A stretch of 64,000 nucleotides of DNA. It comes from Gymnopus androsaceus JB14. Lineage: Eukaryota; Basidiomycota; Agaricomycetes; Agaricales; Omphalotaceae. The notes under the pieces were generated by a model. It had not been told where the DNA came from, searched no databases, and saw only the letters and a list, made by a program, of their open reading frames with translations. Positions 21,902-32,952 of this stretch are shown one piece after another (position 1 is the first letter of the stretch; each line of letters starts with the position of its first letter). Location: contig ML769613.1 of assembly GCA_009733575.1 (NCBI GenBank), positions 50,213-114,212 on the forward strand. Direction: 5' to 3'. Made by a program: the position numbers and the translations under genes.

Positions 21902-23644
21902 ATGCCTCCGTCATTCATTCCGAAGGAGCTCCCTCCCTTCAATGCCAACACCAGCATTGGTGCGTTTGAGATTGGAACACTCTTGGCCACAACTTTATTT
22001 GGGGCAACATGCATCCAAGTATACATTTACTTTGAGCGGTATGCAAAGGATCACAAGTTGATCAAAGCTCTGGTATGTTCCCTGAGTCCTCACCCATTTA
22101 GCTCTAGAGAACACAACTGATATCTGTGCAACAGGTTGTTTTTGTGTGGTATGTTTAGAGTTAATCGTGAGGAGTAAGCTGAAAGACTGAAGTTAATTTA
22201 GGCTCTTGGAGCTTGGTCATACTATCGCTATATGCCATGCACTATACATCATGACAGTCTCTTGGTTTACACAGCCCGAGAACCTTGTTATACTGCCTGT
22301 TTCTGTTGACGCCTCTGTTCTTTTGAGTGGTCTTATTGGCCCATTGGAGCAGGTAAGTGTTAAATAAATAATTTTGGTCAACAAATCTAATTAGCTCCAT
22401 TAATTTTATTATTATTTTAGGCTTGGTTCATTCACCGACTATATACCTTCTCAAAAAACAAAGTTCTAACAGGTGTCTGCTGCATACTCTCATTCCTTAG
22501 AATCTTTGGAAGTGTAGCTTTATCCGGGGTTTCATTGCAACGATTGATGCTCCTTGAATTTGACCAGAAGTATTGGTGGTTACTAATGTCTATTGTCATT
22601 GTTGGAACACTCAATGATGGTCTACTTGCTGGATCACTTGCCTGGTATTTGAACAAGAGCAAAAATCAAACTGTTGCAAGGTTAAAATACCCAGATTCAT
22701 GTTTGCAAGATGGTGGAAGCTAATATCTTTTTCAGAGCAACAAATTCTGTGCTCAACCATTTGATTATGTGGGTTGTAGGTGAGCAGATCTATATCTAAG
22801 GATATCCTCAAACAGTGTCTTACCAGAAGATTTGCTAGAAACAAGTGCAATAACAAGGTTTGATTATTACATTCCAGAACTTGAAGGTGGAATACTGATT
22901 GATCCTTCTGATTCCATCTGATAGTGTTGCAACAGTATCAATGATGATCTGTGTAAGTTGTGAGCACTTTGTTCAGAATTTTCGTTGAAATTTTGTGATT
23001 TAGTTCTTCACAATGCCAGCAAATTGTAAATGGATTTCTGGATTAAACAATGGCCTTGTACTTATCAGTTTTTTAGTAGTGTACATAGGTGCATATGTGT
23101 GTCTCGCAAAATGTGAGTGCAACCTTGCTACTTGTCACTCTGATAGACTAACTAATTGCTCCGCGGATATCTAAGTATATGCCAATGCACTTTTAGCATC
23201 GTAAGAATTTGTTTACTCTCTCAGATTTCTCTAAGCATTATTTTAACATATATTGCAGGCTCAATGCCCGAAAAAGCTTTGGACATCGATTTAGTGAGAT
23301 AATCAGACTGCGGGACCTGAGCAGTGGATCTACGGCAAGAACTTTGCCACAATTACTTGTGAGTATGCTTCATTGCAAATTATGCAGCGAAAATTCAAAA
23401 AAAAATTGATGAAATCTCATTCAGGCATCTGGATATCCCAGTCAGACTTCAGGAGAGATAGTGGGAATGGAGCTTTCATCCAGTGAGGCCAGTGGAAAAT
23501 ATCACTTCAATAGAACAGCCAATGCCTCTTCAGAATTCCCCGTTACAGAGGTAAGTCTCTTGAGCTCCTATTTTCCAGTGAACCAATATTTGCTCTCCAC
23601 AGGTCAGAATGGAGAAGCATATCATTAGTACTACTGCTATTTAA
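21902..23644 (+). CDS. Fungal seven-helix membrane protein, DUF6534 type (copy A)
   Basis: The start at 21902 reads MPPSFIPKELPPFNANTS, followed by helix 1 (IGAFEIGTLLATTLFG) and the conserved IQVYIYFERYAKDHKLIKAL. Later helices include WLLELGHTIAICHALYI, GPLEQAWFIHRLYTFSKNK and LLMSIVIVGTLNDGLLAGSL. After several introns the typical end of the family appears: YANALLASLNARKSF, then a polar C-tail to TAA at 23642-23644. The frame can be followed through about eight introns of 45-70 nt. Function is unknown; the topology is receptor-like. The gene is more A/T-rich than its upstream neighbours and sits at the edge of the AT-rich transposon island. Confidence 0.85.
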
Positions 23645-24287
23645 ATAGGGCAGAAGAAGCTTTTCCCAAAGTCAACTTTTCTTCTCTGTCATTCAGAGTT
23701 ATTTTACTTATTCTATTCCCTATATTTCTTCAACCTGTCTATTACTCACTCAAGTATTCTGCTTGGTAACATTTTAACAATCTTTATTTTGTGCTTCAAC
23801 TTTTGTGCTTCAACTTTTAGATATAAAAATACTGAATGTATAAGTTGTGTACAAGTTAAAAAAATTCCCAAGCTGCATGCAATAAATTTGAATTAGATAT
23901 GTAGATATTATATTTACAAAACCGAAGTCTGAAATTTGCTCTAGGTGTCTCAAAAAATAAATATTTTGTTTCCAGGTTTGCCTCTGAGTCACAATCCCAA
24001 GAACAATTCTAACAGAAAACCATGTCCAATAGACTTCAACTTGAAACACTCACTAAAAGATAATGGAGTGTGCTAGTAGAACCCATAGTTTTTTGCTTGG
24101 AACTTGTTCCACCCAACTTTTTGAATCTTGATCTTTGTATAGCTCTAAATGCAATCTAAATGACACCAAAGAAAAAACAAGATTTCAAAAGAGGAACTGA
24201 TATTGAAATTTGAAGACATTACTTATTGTGGCTTAATGCTGCCAGTGCTTGTTAGATGCCACAGCCATTACCATATATAGTCCTTAG
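23645..24287. other. AT-rich intergenic DNA
   Basis: A/T-rich with many stops in all frames. The minus-strand ORF at 23810-24049 has no features. Confidence 0.45.
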
Positions 24288-24289
24288 TA

Positions 24290-24654
24290 CTGTACCGTTT
24301 CGACCAAGTGTTCGGTCACGCGTCACCTTCACCCAAAATGAACAGTTCATAGGTAGCTGTCACTTGTCACTTTGAGCTGTGAACACCGTGACAATTGAAA
24401 CAAAAAAAAAAGTCTTGAAAATCAATCAAATGCTGAAAAATCTTCAAAATTTGCTCAATATAGCCTCAGTTCACCTTTGACAAGCCTGAATTTGGTTCAA
24501 AAATAAATCAACAGATCACTGAGTACCTGCATCTAAAGGTCCAGTGAACAGTTCACAGATCGGTCACCAGTCACTACCATCTGTGAACACTAAAAATTGT
24601 GAACAGGTCAGGTCACGCGTCACAACCCGTGCACACTTGGTCGAAACGGTACAG
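24290..24654. mobile_element. MITE with 22-bp terminal inverted repeats and TA target duplication
   Basis: The 365-bp element begins CTGTACCGTTTCGACC and ends GGTCGAAACGGTACAG. The inverted termini match perfectly for 22 bp, and each end is flanked by TA (24288-24289 and 24655-24656). It has no coding capacity. Internally it carries repeated GTCAC/GTGAC and GTGAACA motifs in both orientations. A TA duplication fits the Tc1/mariner group of non-autonomous elements. Confidence 0.85.
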
Positions 24655-24760
24655 TAATATGCAGTAACACTGTGCTTTTGAATTGCTAAAGAAACTGAAA
24701 AAATGAGATAAAAAATTTTTGTCATAAATTAATAAGTGGAGAAAATATTCCTAGTTCTTG

Positions 24761-25265
24761 CAAGGGGTGTTCAACCCACTAAGTCCCGACATGACCTTGT
24801 TTTTGGGTCATAAGGATTCATGAAGCCCCCCCCCTCCACCCTATATATAGTAAAATTTTCCCACACTTCGGAGGATTTCCAACTTCAAGTTTGTATTACA
24901 TAACAATTTTTCTCCTTTGCTCTCCTTTGCTCCTTTAAACAACATTTTCAGAGGCAATTTAATACACAGCAGTTCATCTAAGCTCAATTCAACCTGGTGT
25001 AAGTGCACTTGCATCAACAATATCTTTTGATGGAGGTGCTAAATTGGTACTAAAATGCATCATACCGATATAAAATCCATGTTTTTCAGGGAGATTTGAG
25101 ATGATGAGTGCTTTAAATGGTTTTTACAGCCTTATTTCAGTGGTTGAACTGACCTAGAACACCCCTGAGAGCCTCAATAGTATGAAAAATTTTTTGGCCA
25201 TAAGGACTTCTCAGATCCCCCCCCCCCAAGGTCATGTCAGCGCTTATTTTTTTGAACACCCCTTG
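24761..25265. mobile_element. Non-autonomous hAT-like element with 8-bp target duplication
   Basis: The 505-bp element has termini CAAGGGGTGTTCAA and TTGAACACCCCTTG. The exact 8-bp direct repeat AGTTCTTG flanks both ends (24753-24760 and 25266-25273). Sub-terminal sequence also pairs imperfectly (GACATGACCTTG on one side, CAAGGTCATGTC on the other), next to C-runs of 9 and 11. An 8-bp duplication and CA-GGGGTG-type ends are hallmarks of hAT elements. No transposase is encoded. Confidence 0.85.
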
Positions 25266-25273
25266 AGTTCTTG

Positions 25274-25653
25274 GGCATAAAGGATTTTTGGTTGGCAATG
25301 AGGTTCACCAAAAAACTGTTCTGTTATCAGAGTAGTACAGAAGACTATTACTCACATGCCATCTCATGGCACCAGGCTAAGGAAGCATTGTCATTGAATG
25401 CCAAATGCATGCTTGAAGTGAAGCCTTTGACAATTCCCAAATACATGGTTTTGCCAACCAGAGTTCAATAGGGAATATCAGACATTGTGGTGACAGCTTC
25501 AGGCTCCTGTGGACACTGCAAGCTGGAGAGCCAGTTATGTATGTCCATGGGAATGTAGGAGGGACTGGCATTCTGTAGTTCAAAGGTGTGGACTACTGAG
25601 TCAATATAGGATTTCTGTGACAGTAAGAAGGTTGAACTCAGGGTTTGGAGCAC
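25274..25653 (-). mobile_element. Ty1/copia reverse-transcriptase fragment
   Basis: On the minus strand, LLSQKSYIDSVVHTFELQNA, then PMDIHNWLSSLQCP and SDIPY*TLVGKTMYLG, follows the C-terminal part of copia reverse transcriptase (LSQ--YI--IL--F-M---P, then Y---VG-LMYL). It is truncated at both ends and has at least one stop, and the hAT-like element abuts its 3' side. No LTR was found. Confidence 0.7.
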
Positions 25654-25838
25654 TCAATTGTTCTTGACTTGGACATCCAAAATCCAATTGCTTGTCTGTG
25701 ATTTTGAAGGCTTGTTGGGGCTTCATCTTCAGGAGGTCAATTACTACACATACACATAGATAATGGAAACCATTAGATTAGATGTTGAGAGTGACTTACA
25801 TATAACATCTGTTGCGGATTGCTGTATCTCTGGTCCTT

Positions 25839-26007
25839 CATCAGCAAAACCTGTATTTTCGCTGGAGGTCTCCAGAGATCTCTGGAGCTTGACAGCTGTC
25901 AAAAAAACTGTCAATTCTCTCCAGAGGTCTCTGGAATAGGGTACCTTGCTCCAGAGATGTCCCAAATGAATGGGTTTCCTCCAGCGAAAATACAGGTTTT
26001 GTTGATG
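25839..26007. mobile_element. MITE family M, copy 1
   Basis: The 169-bp element starts CATCAGCAAAACCTGTATTT and ends with its near-perfect complement AAATACAGGTTTTGTTGATG. Inside are CCAGAGATCTCTGGAG and the palindrome TTGACAGCTGTCAA. The same element occurs at 33295-33453 in the opposite orientation, about 85% alike by eye. No ORF. Confidence 0.8.
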
Positions 26008-27317
26008 TTCCTTGTTTTCAGAGTTTCCATCAATTACCTATCCACGTCCTGCATTCTGGTGAAGAAAACTCTGGATCTTGGGGATTAATTTTTCCTTTGG
26101 AGTTTCAATCCATCTTGGCTACCACAGTATTTCATCTATGGAAAGCAATCGCAGGTCAAGGATGGTTGCGAGCTTTAAACCAATAGTGGTCTGTTAAAAG
26201 TACATCGATACAGGACAATGAGAAGAAAGGATATTGAGATGTTTGGCAAGTAACCTCGCCTTTCCAGATCCCAAACATTTCATGGAACCTGGATACATCT
26301 CAGTGTTAATGAAATTATACCTGTATTTCTCACTATCCTTATTTTGTAACGTCCGTGAGCATCCCCAATTAAGGGAGGGAAAGTCTGAACTGGAGCAATC
26401 AGACCTGAGGACATGGTGGTATCAGTCAAGATGAGTCGGAGGGTCGGATCCGCGACTTAGGGCCGCCAAGCATCATTCATATTACCCGCGCAAATAAGTT
26501 CCTCAGAAATTGACTTCTCAAACCTTAGACTAGCAATAAATGATAGTGAATATCAATAAAGCTTCCGGCGCTGAACAGCTTAAATAACTGATTCGGAATA
26601 AGTATCCAGCAAGTAGCTATAGTAGCGTTCGTTTGGCAGTGGCAAGAAAATGCTTGAGGCCATGGGTTGTTGAAATTCCCTCTTGAAATTACGTGCAGTG
26701 GGGAGATATCGTTTGTTCTCTGGATTGAAGGAAGAATGAAGGGCCTTGAAGCTTCAAGTCGAAGTTTGAGCGCCAAGCAGTGAGTGCTAACATCCTTCAA
26801 TCAACGTTCATCATCCTACGCGTTGAGCTCAAAATCTTATACAGGGGCCAAGGATCTAATGTTCTCTACTGCTTTTGTTCCTGTGAAATACCTACTTGGA
26901 CCAAACTCAACGAACTATGATTGTCCGATGTCCATAAAACTGCGCTTTACTGCTAGGTATTTTTCCAACATATGTGGCTCGAGATTCAAACTTACCTTGA
27001 ACTTTTATAGCTTGCAGCCAACAGGAAATTTGTGAATCGTCACATTTGCAGTGCGACCAACATCAGGATTTGCGCTATTGCGGCTCTCTGCTTGCGATCA
27101 ACCATCGAGCGACAGGGCTCCAGCGTTCCGTAAAATGTTGAATACTATACAGCCCTAGCACTATCAATTTAACCAGAGAGTGTTGGTGGAATCGGAATCG
27201 CAGGTACATCCTGTTTTTTTTTTCAAGTACGAATACTGACGAACATACCTCAACACATTCAGAACATTCCACTAGTGACACTGTCCATGATCCACCGTGC
27301 TCGCGCTAGCTTGCAAA
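26008..27317. other. No confident gene; probably decayed repeats
   Basis: On the minus strand near 26050-26190 a stretch reads KLATILDLRLLSIDEILW, then after a stop RWIETPKEKLIPKIQSFLHQ, which looks like a coding relic. I cannot name it. From 26200 to 27317 no open frame has recognisable features. Confidence 0.35.
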
Positions 27318-28374
27318 ATGGATGGGAAACACATCGCACCCATTACACTGGCACAGTTATCGGCCGCTATCTTGGATACTCGTATTACTCAAGGACGAGA
27401 TTTCCGAGACGTTGATGCGGAGACAGGTCATGGAATTGTGCTGAGCAGGAGACATCTCGAACTCTCGCCGTGAAACTACCTTCTGAGACTATCTTTCTTC
27501 ATTGGAGCGAGATGGTTCCTCGCACTCAGTCTATGGAGAGCACATTGCTCGTCCTTTCGCTATGCCTTCTCCGATGGCTTTTCCATCTTGCATCAGTAAC
27601 AACGTACGATTACAGTGGAGCTACTCTTCCAGCTCGTGCTTTGTACTCCTCCAATCCGGAACTTCCTCTCCCTCCATTCATCATCCTTTGGTCTCTCCTA
27701 ACCCAGCTCCCCATCACGATCATAATCCATACCATCTTTATGTAACCTCCTGCATCGATGCCATGAACTCTCTTCATGTGGGATTTAGGCCTGTGCTTAG
27801 TCCCTCTCAGCGCACGCTCGGTGCTCTATGGCTCTCGAGAGATCTCTCAGTATCTTATGCTGAATCGAGTGTTGTGGCTCCTGGACTCCCTTCAAGTCCC
27901 CCGACATCCCAGCAACTCGGCGGATGCTTTTCGTGCAGCAGAGTCGGAGGGTCTTCGACATTTCAAGGACATGGAAAAAGACTCAAGATTGCCACTCAGA
28001 TGAATGTTGCAAACCCGATCAGACTCGTAGCTCAGGACATCGAGTTACGATGCATGGGGAAGGCTATGGAGGGCTACGGTCGTGGCTACTACTAATGAAA
28101 CGTCATGGAATGGGCTATGGAGCTGCAATTGAGCTCTAGTGATTGGCCTCGAAATCGAAAGGGAGTCGGATCCAGCTTATCTTTTCACTGGACTGCAATC
28201 TATCACCCTCGGGACACTTTCATAACTCACGCCCCGGCGCTCTCCCTGCTATACCCTAGGCGATATTCCGATTTTGTGCAAGAATCAATCTTCGGACGTA
28301 CGGTAAATCGTAGTTATCTCCGTCAAATTGGGGTTGATTTCGGAAGCATTGCTTGATCAATGAATAACGAGGAT
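27318..28374 (+). other. Unassigned open stretch, possible gene or gene relic
   Basis: Several plus-strand frames stay open. One starts at 27318 (MDGKHIAPITLAQLSAAILD) and stops at 27471. Another is 197 codons (27502-28095) with a Ser/Pro/His-rich middle (SSPSIHHPLVSPNPAPHHDH). A third ends at 28356 with SYLRQIGVDFGSIA. The C+T-biased, stop-poor sequence suggests former coding DNA. I could not build one consistent exon chain or recognise a domain. Confidence 0.25.
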
Positions 28375-28587
28375 TTTAGAAGGTATGTATGTGCTTTTCA
28401 GTATCATGCTCGCAGCTTACCTTTCGTTTCCGGATCTCCTTGACTGGCGAACACTATTATTGAAACAGTATCCTCTCTTATAGAACCGCGTCCGTCTACG
28501 AACCCATGTGGCTCTACGAACTCGGCGAAGGTTCCTGCTGCAGTAGTATGTTTTTGCTCCTTGCTTATTAGCAGTTGAACTTTGAAG

Positions 28588-28688
28588 CCGACCTTAGCTC
28601 AGTTGGAAGAGCACAAGACTGTAATTGGTCAATTGGAGTGCCGTTCACACTTCATCTGGGGTCGCCTGTTCGAACCAGGCAGGTCGGA
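28588..28688 (+). tRNA. tRNA-Tyr (GTA) with a 29-nt intron
   Basis: The acceptor arm CCGACCT pairs with AGGTCGG, followed by discriminator A. The D-arm GCTCAGTTGGAAGAGC and the T-arm GCCTG-TTCGAAC-CAGGC are intact. The anticodon arm is CAAGA-CTGTAA, and the 3' half resumes at ATCTGG. The intron after the base next to the anticodon is about 28625-28653. The anticodon GTA and the intron position are standard for fungal tRNA-Tyr. The A-box and B-box promoters are within the gene. Confidence 0.92.
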
Positions 28689-28716
28689 TGAGTGTCCCAC
28701 TAGGCTGTTCTTTTCC

Positions 28717-28722
28717 TTTTTT
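28717..28722 (+). terminator. RNA polymerase III terminator
   Basis: A run of six T, preceded by TTTTCC, lies about 30 nt after the tRNA-Tyr 3' end, as expected for Pol III termination. Confidence 0.7.
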
Positions 28723-28906
28723 GTGTCGAGCGACAGACTCCTTGCCGGAATGAGTTAGCTTTTCTCTCTTTTCTCCTCTCTTTTGAATTTTATCTAATCT
28801 AGCTTCAATCATAGTATTTTCTTTCAAGTAGGACATCCGAATAAATCACATAATAAACAACTCCACCCTAATCAACCTCCTCGGCTATTTAATCCCTCCA
28901 CGACCT

Positions 28907-29441
28907 TCAAGGCTCCGATTTATAAAAAGGATGGAGGGTAGGAGTACGCGCGGGTCCCGATTTCTGTGGATTCGGAGTCATCTGAAGCGGGTGATGAGTA
29001 GAACACGGAGGGGGCGTCGGATTCCTTCGTCGATGCGGATAATCATCCGAAGAGACAATACCTGGGACGCGAAGATGGGCTGGAATAGGCGCAGTATTAG
29101 TGGGTTTGTATTGGGGAGGTGCATTGGTGGTGCGATTCGGGTGTGTGTTTGGTGTGCGTGGGCGTGGGGATGGGGGTGGGAGACCAGGAGGAAGAATTGG
29201 GCGCGTAGAAAGACCAGGAGGACATAACGGGGGCTGAGGAAGCCCTTGCATGGTCGCTCTCTGTCGATATAGAGGTTGGTGGGGTAAAAGATCTATATCG
29301 GTTACGGCGTTCCTCCTGTACGTGAATAGACCAGAATACATGAAATCGTCAACGTCCAACTATAGTAAAGAATGTTTCAACGTACCTCTGATCACGAACG
29401 GAATTATTACCTTTAGGGCTGTTAATGCTGTTGTTGTTCAT
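28907..29441 (-). CDS. Hypothetical proline-rich protein
   Basis: The possible start at 29441 reads MNNNSINSPKGNNS. A 40-50 nt intron then ends TACTATAG, and the main exon begins LDVDDFMYSGLFTYRRNAV. The rest is rich in Pro/Thr/Arg (for example PPLCPPGLSTRPILPPGLPP) and ends HPFYKSEP with a stop at 28907. The donor is uncertain; GTTCGT in phase 0 works. There is no domain that I know. The low complexity means it could be a chance ORF, although the acceptor and start are plausible. Confidence 0.4.
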
Positions 29442-30270
29442 CGTTACGCGAGCAGGATTAAACTGCGAGGAGATGAGGACTGTGTGCACAACTTGAGGTA
29501 GAAATCACCGAACGAACCTTAGATCAATCGTGGAGGTTAGAAGCTGAAGGAAAGGCATCGACGCTCTTTATACTCTTCAGGCAATGATCTGAGTCATCTA
29601 GGTGCCTCTGTGGCCAGCATTGTTCTTTCTCTCCAGATTAGGAAGTTGATTCGTTGTCACCATTGTGCTGCTTTGACCAACGTAAATATGAACGTGGTTG
29701 GGCCACATAAATGGGTAAAGGTATTGTGGCCTCGACTTATCGAGCCACATTACGCGTGCGGTTCTGTCTCACTATTATTTGAGTCACCGTACATACAACA
29801 TCTTACTAATTTATTGCCTTCGTTTCGTTTGAGCTTTTTAAGAACAAAGTTTTGCGTTTGGATTCTTTGGAACAGATACTCGCTTCGCCCCACAGAATGA
29901 GAATGCCAGGCTAATCCATTGTTATGGGGGGATGTCCGATAATCCGTTTCGGATGTGCTGGAAATCTTCTACTAGTATTAGCACTATAACCTCCAGGAGT
30001 CCAGGTCCAACGCATCATTTTCAATAACTCTACCCAACTCGAGTCTTGGGTTCCCGAACGGGGCTCGAACCTACTCAACCCATAGGCATATTACTCGTAT
30101 CCACTGGTAGCCCTCAGGCTCTTGCATTTTTGAACGATAACTTGAAAGTTTTGCACCGAACCAAAAATGGCACCAGTCGGACCGACAGTGCCCAACTTTT
30201 GAACACTATCATTTGTAGACACGACATTCCTTTATTATTACAGCGGTAGCGCGAATAATTCATGACCATG
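29442..30270. other. No gene seen
   Basis: Only short ORFs. A tRNA-like fragment at about 30050-30110 (minus strand) was examined and not accepted. Confidence 0.4.
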
Positions 30271-30714
30271 TTAGACTAAATCTGCTCCATCAAGCTGAAC
30301 CATCCGAGTCGTAGGGATAACGCTATATCCCTGTACATTAAGTAGCCATAAGTCAGCAGCTCAAGATACCAATGAAAAATTTACATACTTCAAGTTACGT
30401 TCAGCAAATGAGACAGCTTACGGTTGAGAGGGTAGAAGGAGGGAAGATGGTTTCCGTCACTGTTGGAGTAGTCGGGGCGTTGGTAATAACTTTGGATACC
30501 GGAGTCAGCACAACGTAGTAGTATTGAGAATATGAGACTGGGACGTACTTTGAGAGGCCACAGTGGCGATAGCGGGGTCGTCGGTGACTGGGGTACGTAG
30601 AGTGAACAATAAGCATGAGAATAATACGGGACTGAGACCGAGACTGGGCTTACTTTTAGAAGCCACAGCGACTACGACAAGACATGCAGTAGCAACGGCA
30701 GAGAATGTCTTCAT
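30271..30714 (-). CDS. Very small secreted Thr-rich protein
   Basis: The start at 30714 gives the signal peptide MKTFSAVATACLVVVAVASK. Three introns with consensus sites follow. The later exons are TDDPAIATVASQ, then ITNAPTTPTVTETIFPPSTL, then GYSVIPTTRMVQLDGADLV with TAA at 30271-30273. The spliced protein is about 75 residues, has one Cys in the signal peptide, and is rich in Thr/Pro/Val after it. It has no known domain. The neat exon chain, frame-consistent over four exons, argues that it is real. A TATA-like box lies upstream. A small secreted effector or wall peptide is a guess. Confidence 0.65.
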
Positions 30715-30787
30715 TTGAAGAATGGAGTGCTAGTGATATAGCGGTTGGAAACTTGGAATGGGGGCGGAAGTATTCTGTCTGACCGTA

Positions 30788-30797
30788 GTATTTATAC
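30788..30797 (-). promoter_or_regulatory. TATA-like box upstream of the small secreted protein
   Basis: On the minus strand the sequence GGTATAAATAC lies about 75-85 nt before the start codon at 30714, a suitable distance for a core promoter with a short 5' UTR. Confidence 0.4.
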
Positions 30798-30798
30798 C

Positions 30799-31748
30799 TA
30801 AACAGTAAAAAAATCCTTGTAATCTGTAAATTAGCTAACCTTGAGGTGACAAAACATAAACGCTTCCCTCCGACAGCATCTGATGCGGGACTTTCGCGAG
30901 ACAAACGAACCCAGAAAGAGTCAAGAGAAAGTAAGATATCCCGTTGATTTGATTGATAGTCTTCAAGTTCCTTGGTATCAATCGCGTCCTGGTAATCGCT
31001 AGATAATAAAAGGTCACAAGCCTATGAGCCTCGCGTTACATTTGTATTTGACTTCAGAGTCTGCCAACTTTGGAGGTTTGCCTCTCCATTATCCAGCCAG
31101 AACTGGATAAGAGATTGGAGGTAAATACTGAACTCAGCTATCCATCTTTCTGAGCATCCCGGCAACTCCAAGTCAAAACGAAAATCAACGTGTCAGAACA
31201 TAGGTGCGCTGCCATTTTGGATCCTACTGGCCATCAACTCTCTACACATCGTTACGATCGTGTAGTTGTCTGTTTATAAGAGACTAGTTATCAACAAAAC
31301 CTCCGACAAATGGAGAGAGTTCACACAGTATCATTCCCGAACAACTAGCGGTGTTGTACCGAGATTCGAATATCAGGGATTCTTATCCTCATTAGACATT
31401 TGGCTGATTGCTCGGAATTGTCCCCATCATCTGCTTGATCTGGTACTTGCTCTTCCGGTCTTATTGTGGCCATAGGTGTGCAAAATATCTATATATCTAT
31501 CCGCTGAACCTTCTGATTTGCACCACAGATTTCGGCTACAACTATCAAGTCTCTATATATTATGAAACACGCCAAGGACATGAAGAATACTATCAGAAGC
31601 AGTGGATTTAGAGGGGTGTACATGTAATTGCTCCCGTTTCCTGTTAACTAGCTGGTCTATCGGAGTCGTGACTACACTGTACAGTATCATTCATCTCGGA
31701 TGGTAATACATCGATCATTGTGAGATTCATGAGTTGTATTTGCTACAC
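30799..31748. other. No gene seen
   Basis: Mixed short ORFs without features. This lies between the divergent small secreted gene and the 3' end of the hydrolase. Confidence 0.4.
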
Positions 31749-31821
31749 CTATACGGTTAACCGTACCGTCACACACTGGTGACTGAATGCCTTTAACTCC
31801 TCTGCCAGAGCTTTTGGAGCC

Positions 31822-32610
31822 TCAACAGGAAAAAATATGCGCCGTGGCTGGGACAACGACCAGTTCCTTCTTCTCCGCCTGTGTCAACTTGTCAAAAACC
31901 TCCCTACGTACTTTCTCAGGCGTCTCTACACGATCCTCTGCACCAACCACAATCTTCACTGGAACAGTGATTTCTTTATAAGAGTCCGCATAGTCCTCCG
32001 CCGAACCATACTCCGGCCAGGCTCTCTTGGCAAAATCAGACCCCTTCACGGCATCCTCAACCAGCAGGGTGAGAGTAGCTGAGGAAACTGCATCCTCAGA
32101 ACTTAAAAGGAAATTGGTAAAAGTGAATTGGGCACTCTGAGCGGTATCACATGCGTGCTTCTGTTGCTCCTTCAACGCTTCAGGAAGCTGGAGCTTTCCC
32201 ATGGGGGCAGGAGCAATAAGGAAAAGTCCTCGCAAACCAGAAGGAGCAGGAGAATGAGAAGCGATGTACTGTGCTACTTTTCCGCCCATGGAGTGACCTA
32301 CTAGGATATATCCAGCAGAGGAGACTCCTACGTGTTGAGGTATAAGGGAGGTGATATCACATGCCAAGTCGGGGATAGAGTACGCCTCGGGTTTGGTTGG
32401 ACCAGTGGATTCTCCCCACCCTCGGAAATCAGGTGCGATGATATGGAGATCAGTCCCGAGTTCGCGAGCCAAAAGCTGGTATGACCGGGAGGAACCACCC
32501 CAGAAGTGAAGAAAGACAAGACTTGGGCGGGTAGACGATGGCTTTCCATATTCCTGAATCGAAATGAAAACGTCATCGCTCAACTTGTAGGATTTTCTTT
32601 GGGATGACAT
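31822..32610 (-). CDS. Alpha/beta-fold hydrolase
   Basis: A single-exon gene of 262 codons starting MSSQRKSYKLSDDVFISIQE. It shows the alpha/beta hydrolase order: oxyanion region LVFLHFWGGSSRSYQ, DFRGWGEST, nucleophile elbow GHSMGG (Ser in YILVGHSMGGKVAQYI), and the acidic strand KIVVGAEDRVETPE. The catalytic His falls in PATAHIF, after which the frame stops at SC*. One frame over, the sequence continues PVEAPKALAEELKAF, the normal GH-x-P-x-E-x-P ending. One A fewer in the run of six at 31830-31835 would join them and extend the gene to 31749. The substrate is unknown; this group includes haloperoxidase-like esterases. Confidence 0.88.
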   Translation of the reverse strand: MSSQRKSYKLSDDVFISIQEYGKPSSTRPSLVFLHFWGGSSRSYQLLARELGTDLHIIAPDFRGWGESTGPTKPEAYSIPDLACDITSLIPQHVGVSSAGYILVGHSMGGKVAQYIASHSPAPSGLRGLFLIAPAPMGKLQLPEALKEQQKHACDTAQSAQFTFTNFLLSSEDAVSSATLTLLVEDAVKGSDFAKRAWPEYGSAEDYADSYKEITVPVKIVVGAEDRVETPEKVRREVFDKLTQAEKKELVVVPATAHIFSC

Positions 32611-32952
32611 GGTCGATATGTGTTCAGTGACTTCGTCTGGTGGATGATGTTTAATGGTAACGAATACTCCTTTGCTTATAGAAATCCATACCTGGTAGGA
32701 TTGACCGACATCCGGGAACGTACCTTGTAACTGAATACAGTGCGCCTCCAGCGGGCACGATTATCGGGCACTGTAGCCGTCAGATGCAAAAGCTGACAGA
32801 GCCTTGGAAATGATTGAATACAGGATTTATCAACCATCGCCAGATTTTTACCAATGGTATAGTGGAACAAAGCCACGACACAGGCAGCTAAATGCGTCTG
32901 GCGACTTGTTGAATGGAATGCACATAGCATGCCCGATGCCAGTGGTCAGGGT

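Noticed and set aside
24815..25230. C-runs of 9 and 11 as a regulatory or quadruplex element
   Set aside because: They lie at mirrored positions inside the hAT-like element, so they are part of its imperfect sub-terminal inverted repeat.
30045..30112. tRNA-like sequence on the minus strand (GTGGATACGAGTAATATG, then GGTTCGAGCCCCG)
   Set aside because: The T-stem has a mismatch, no 5' acceptor strand pairs with the 3' side, and the anticodon arm does not fold.
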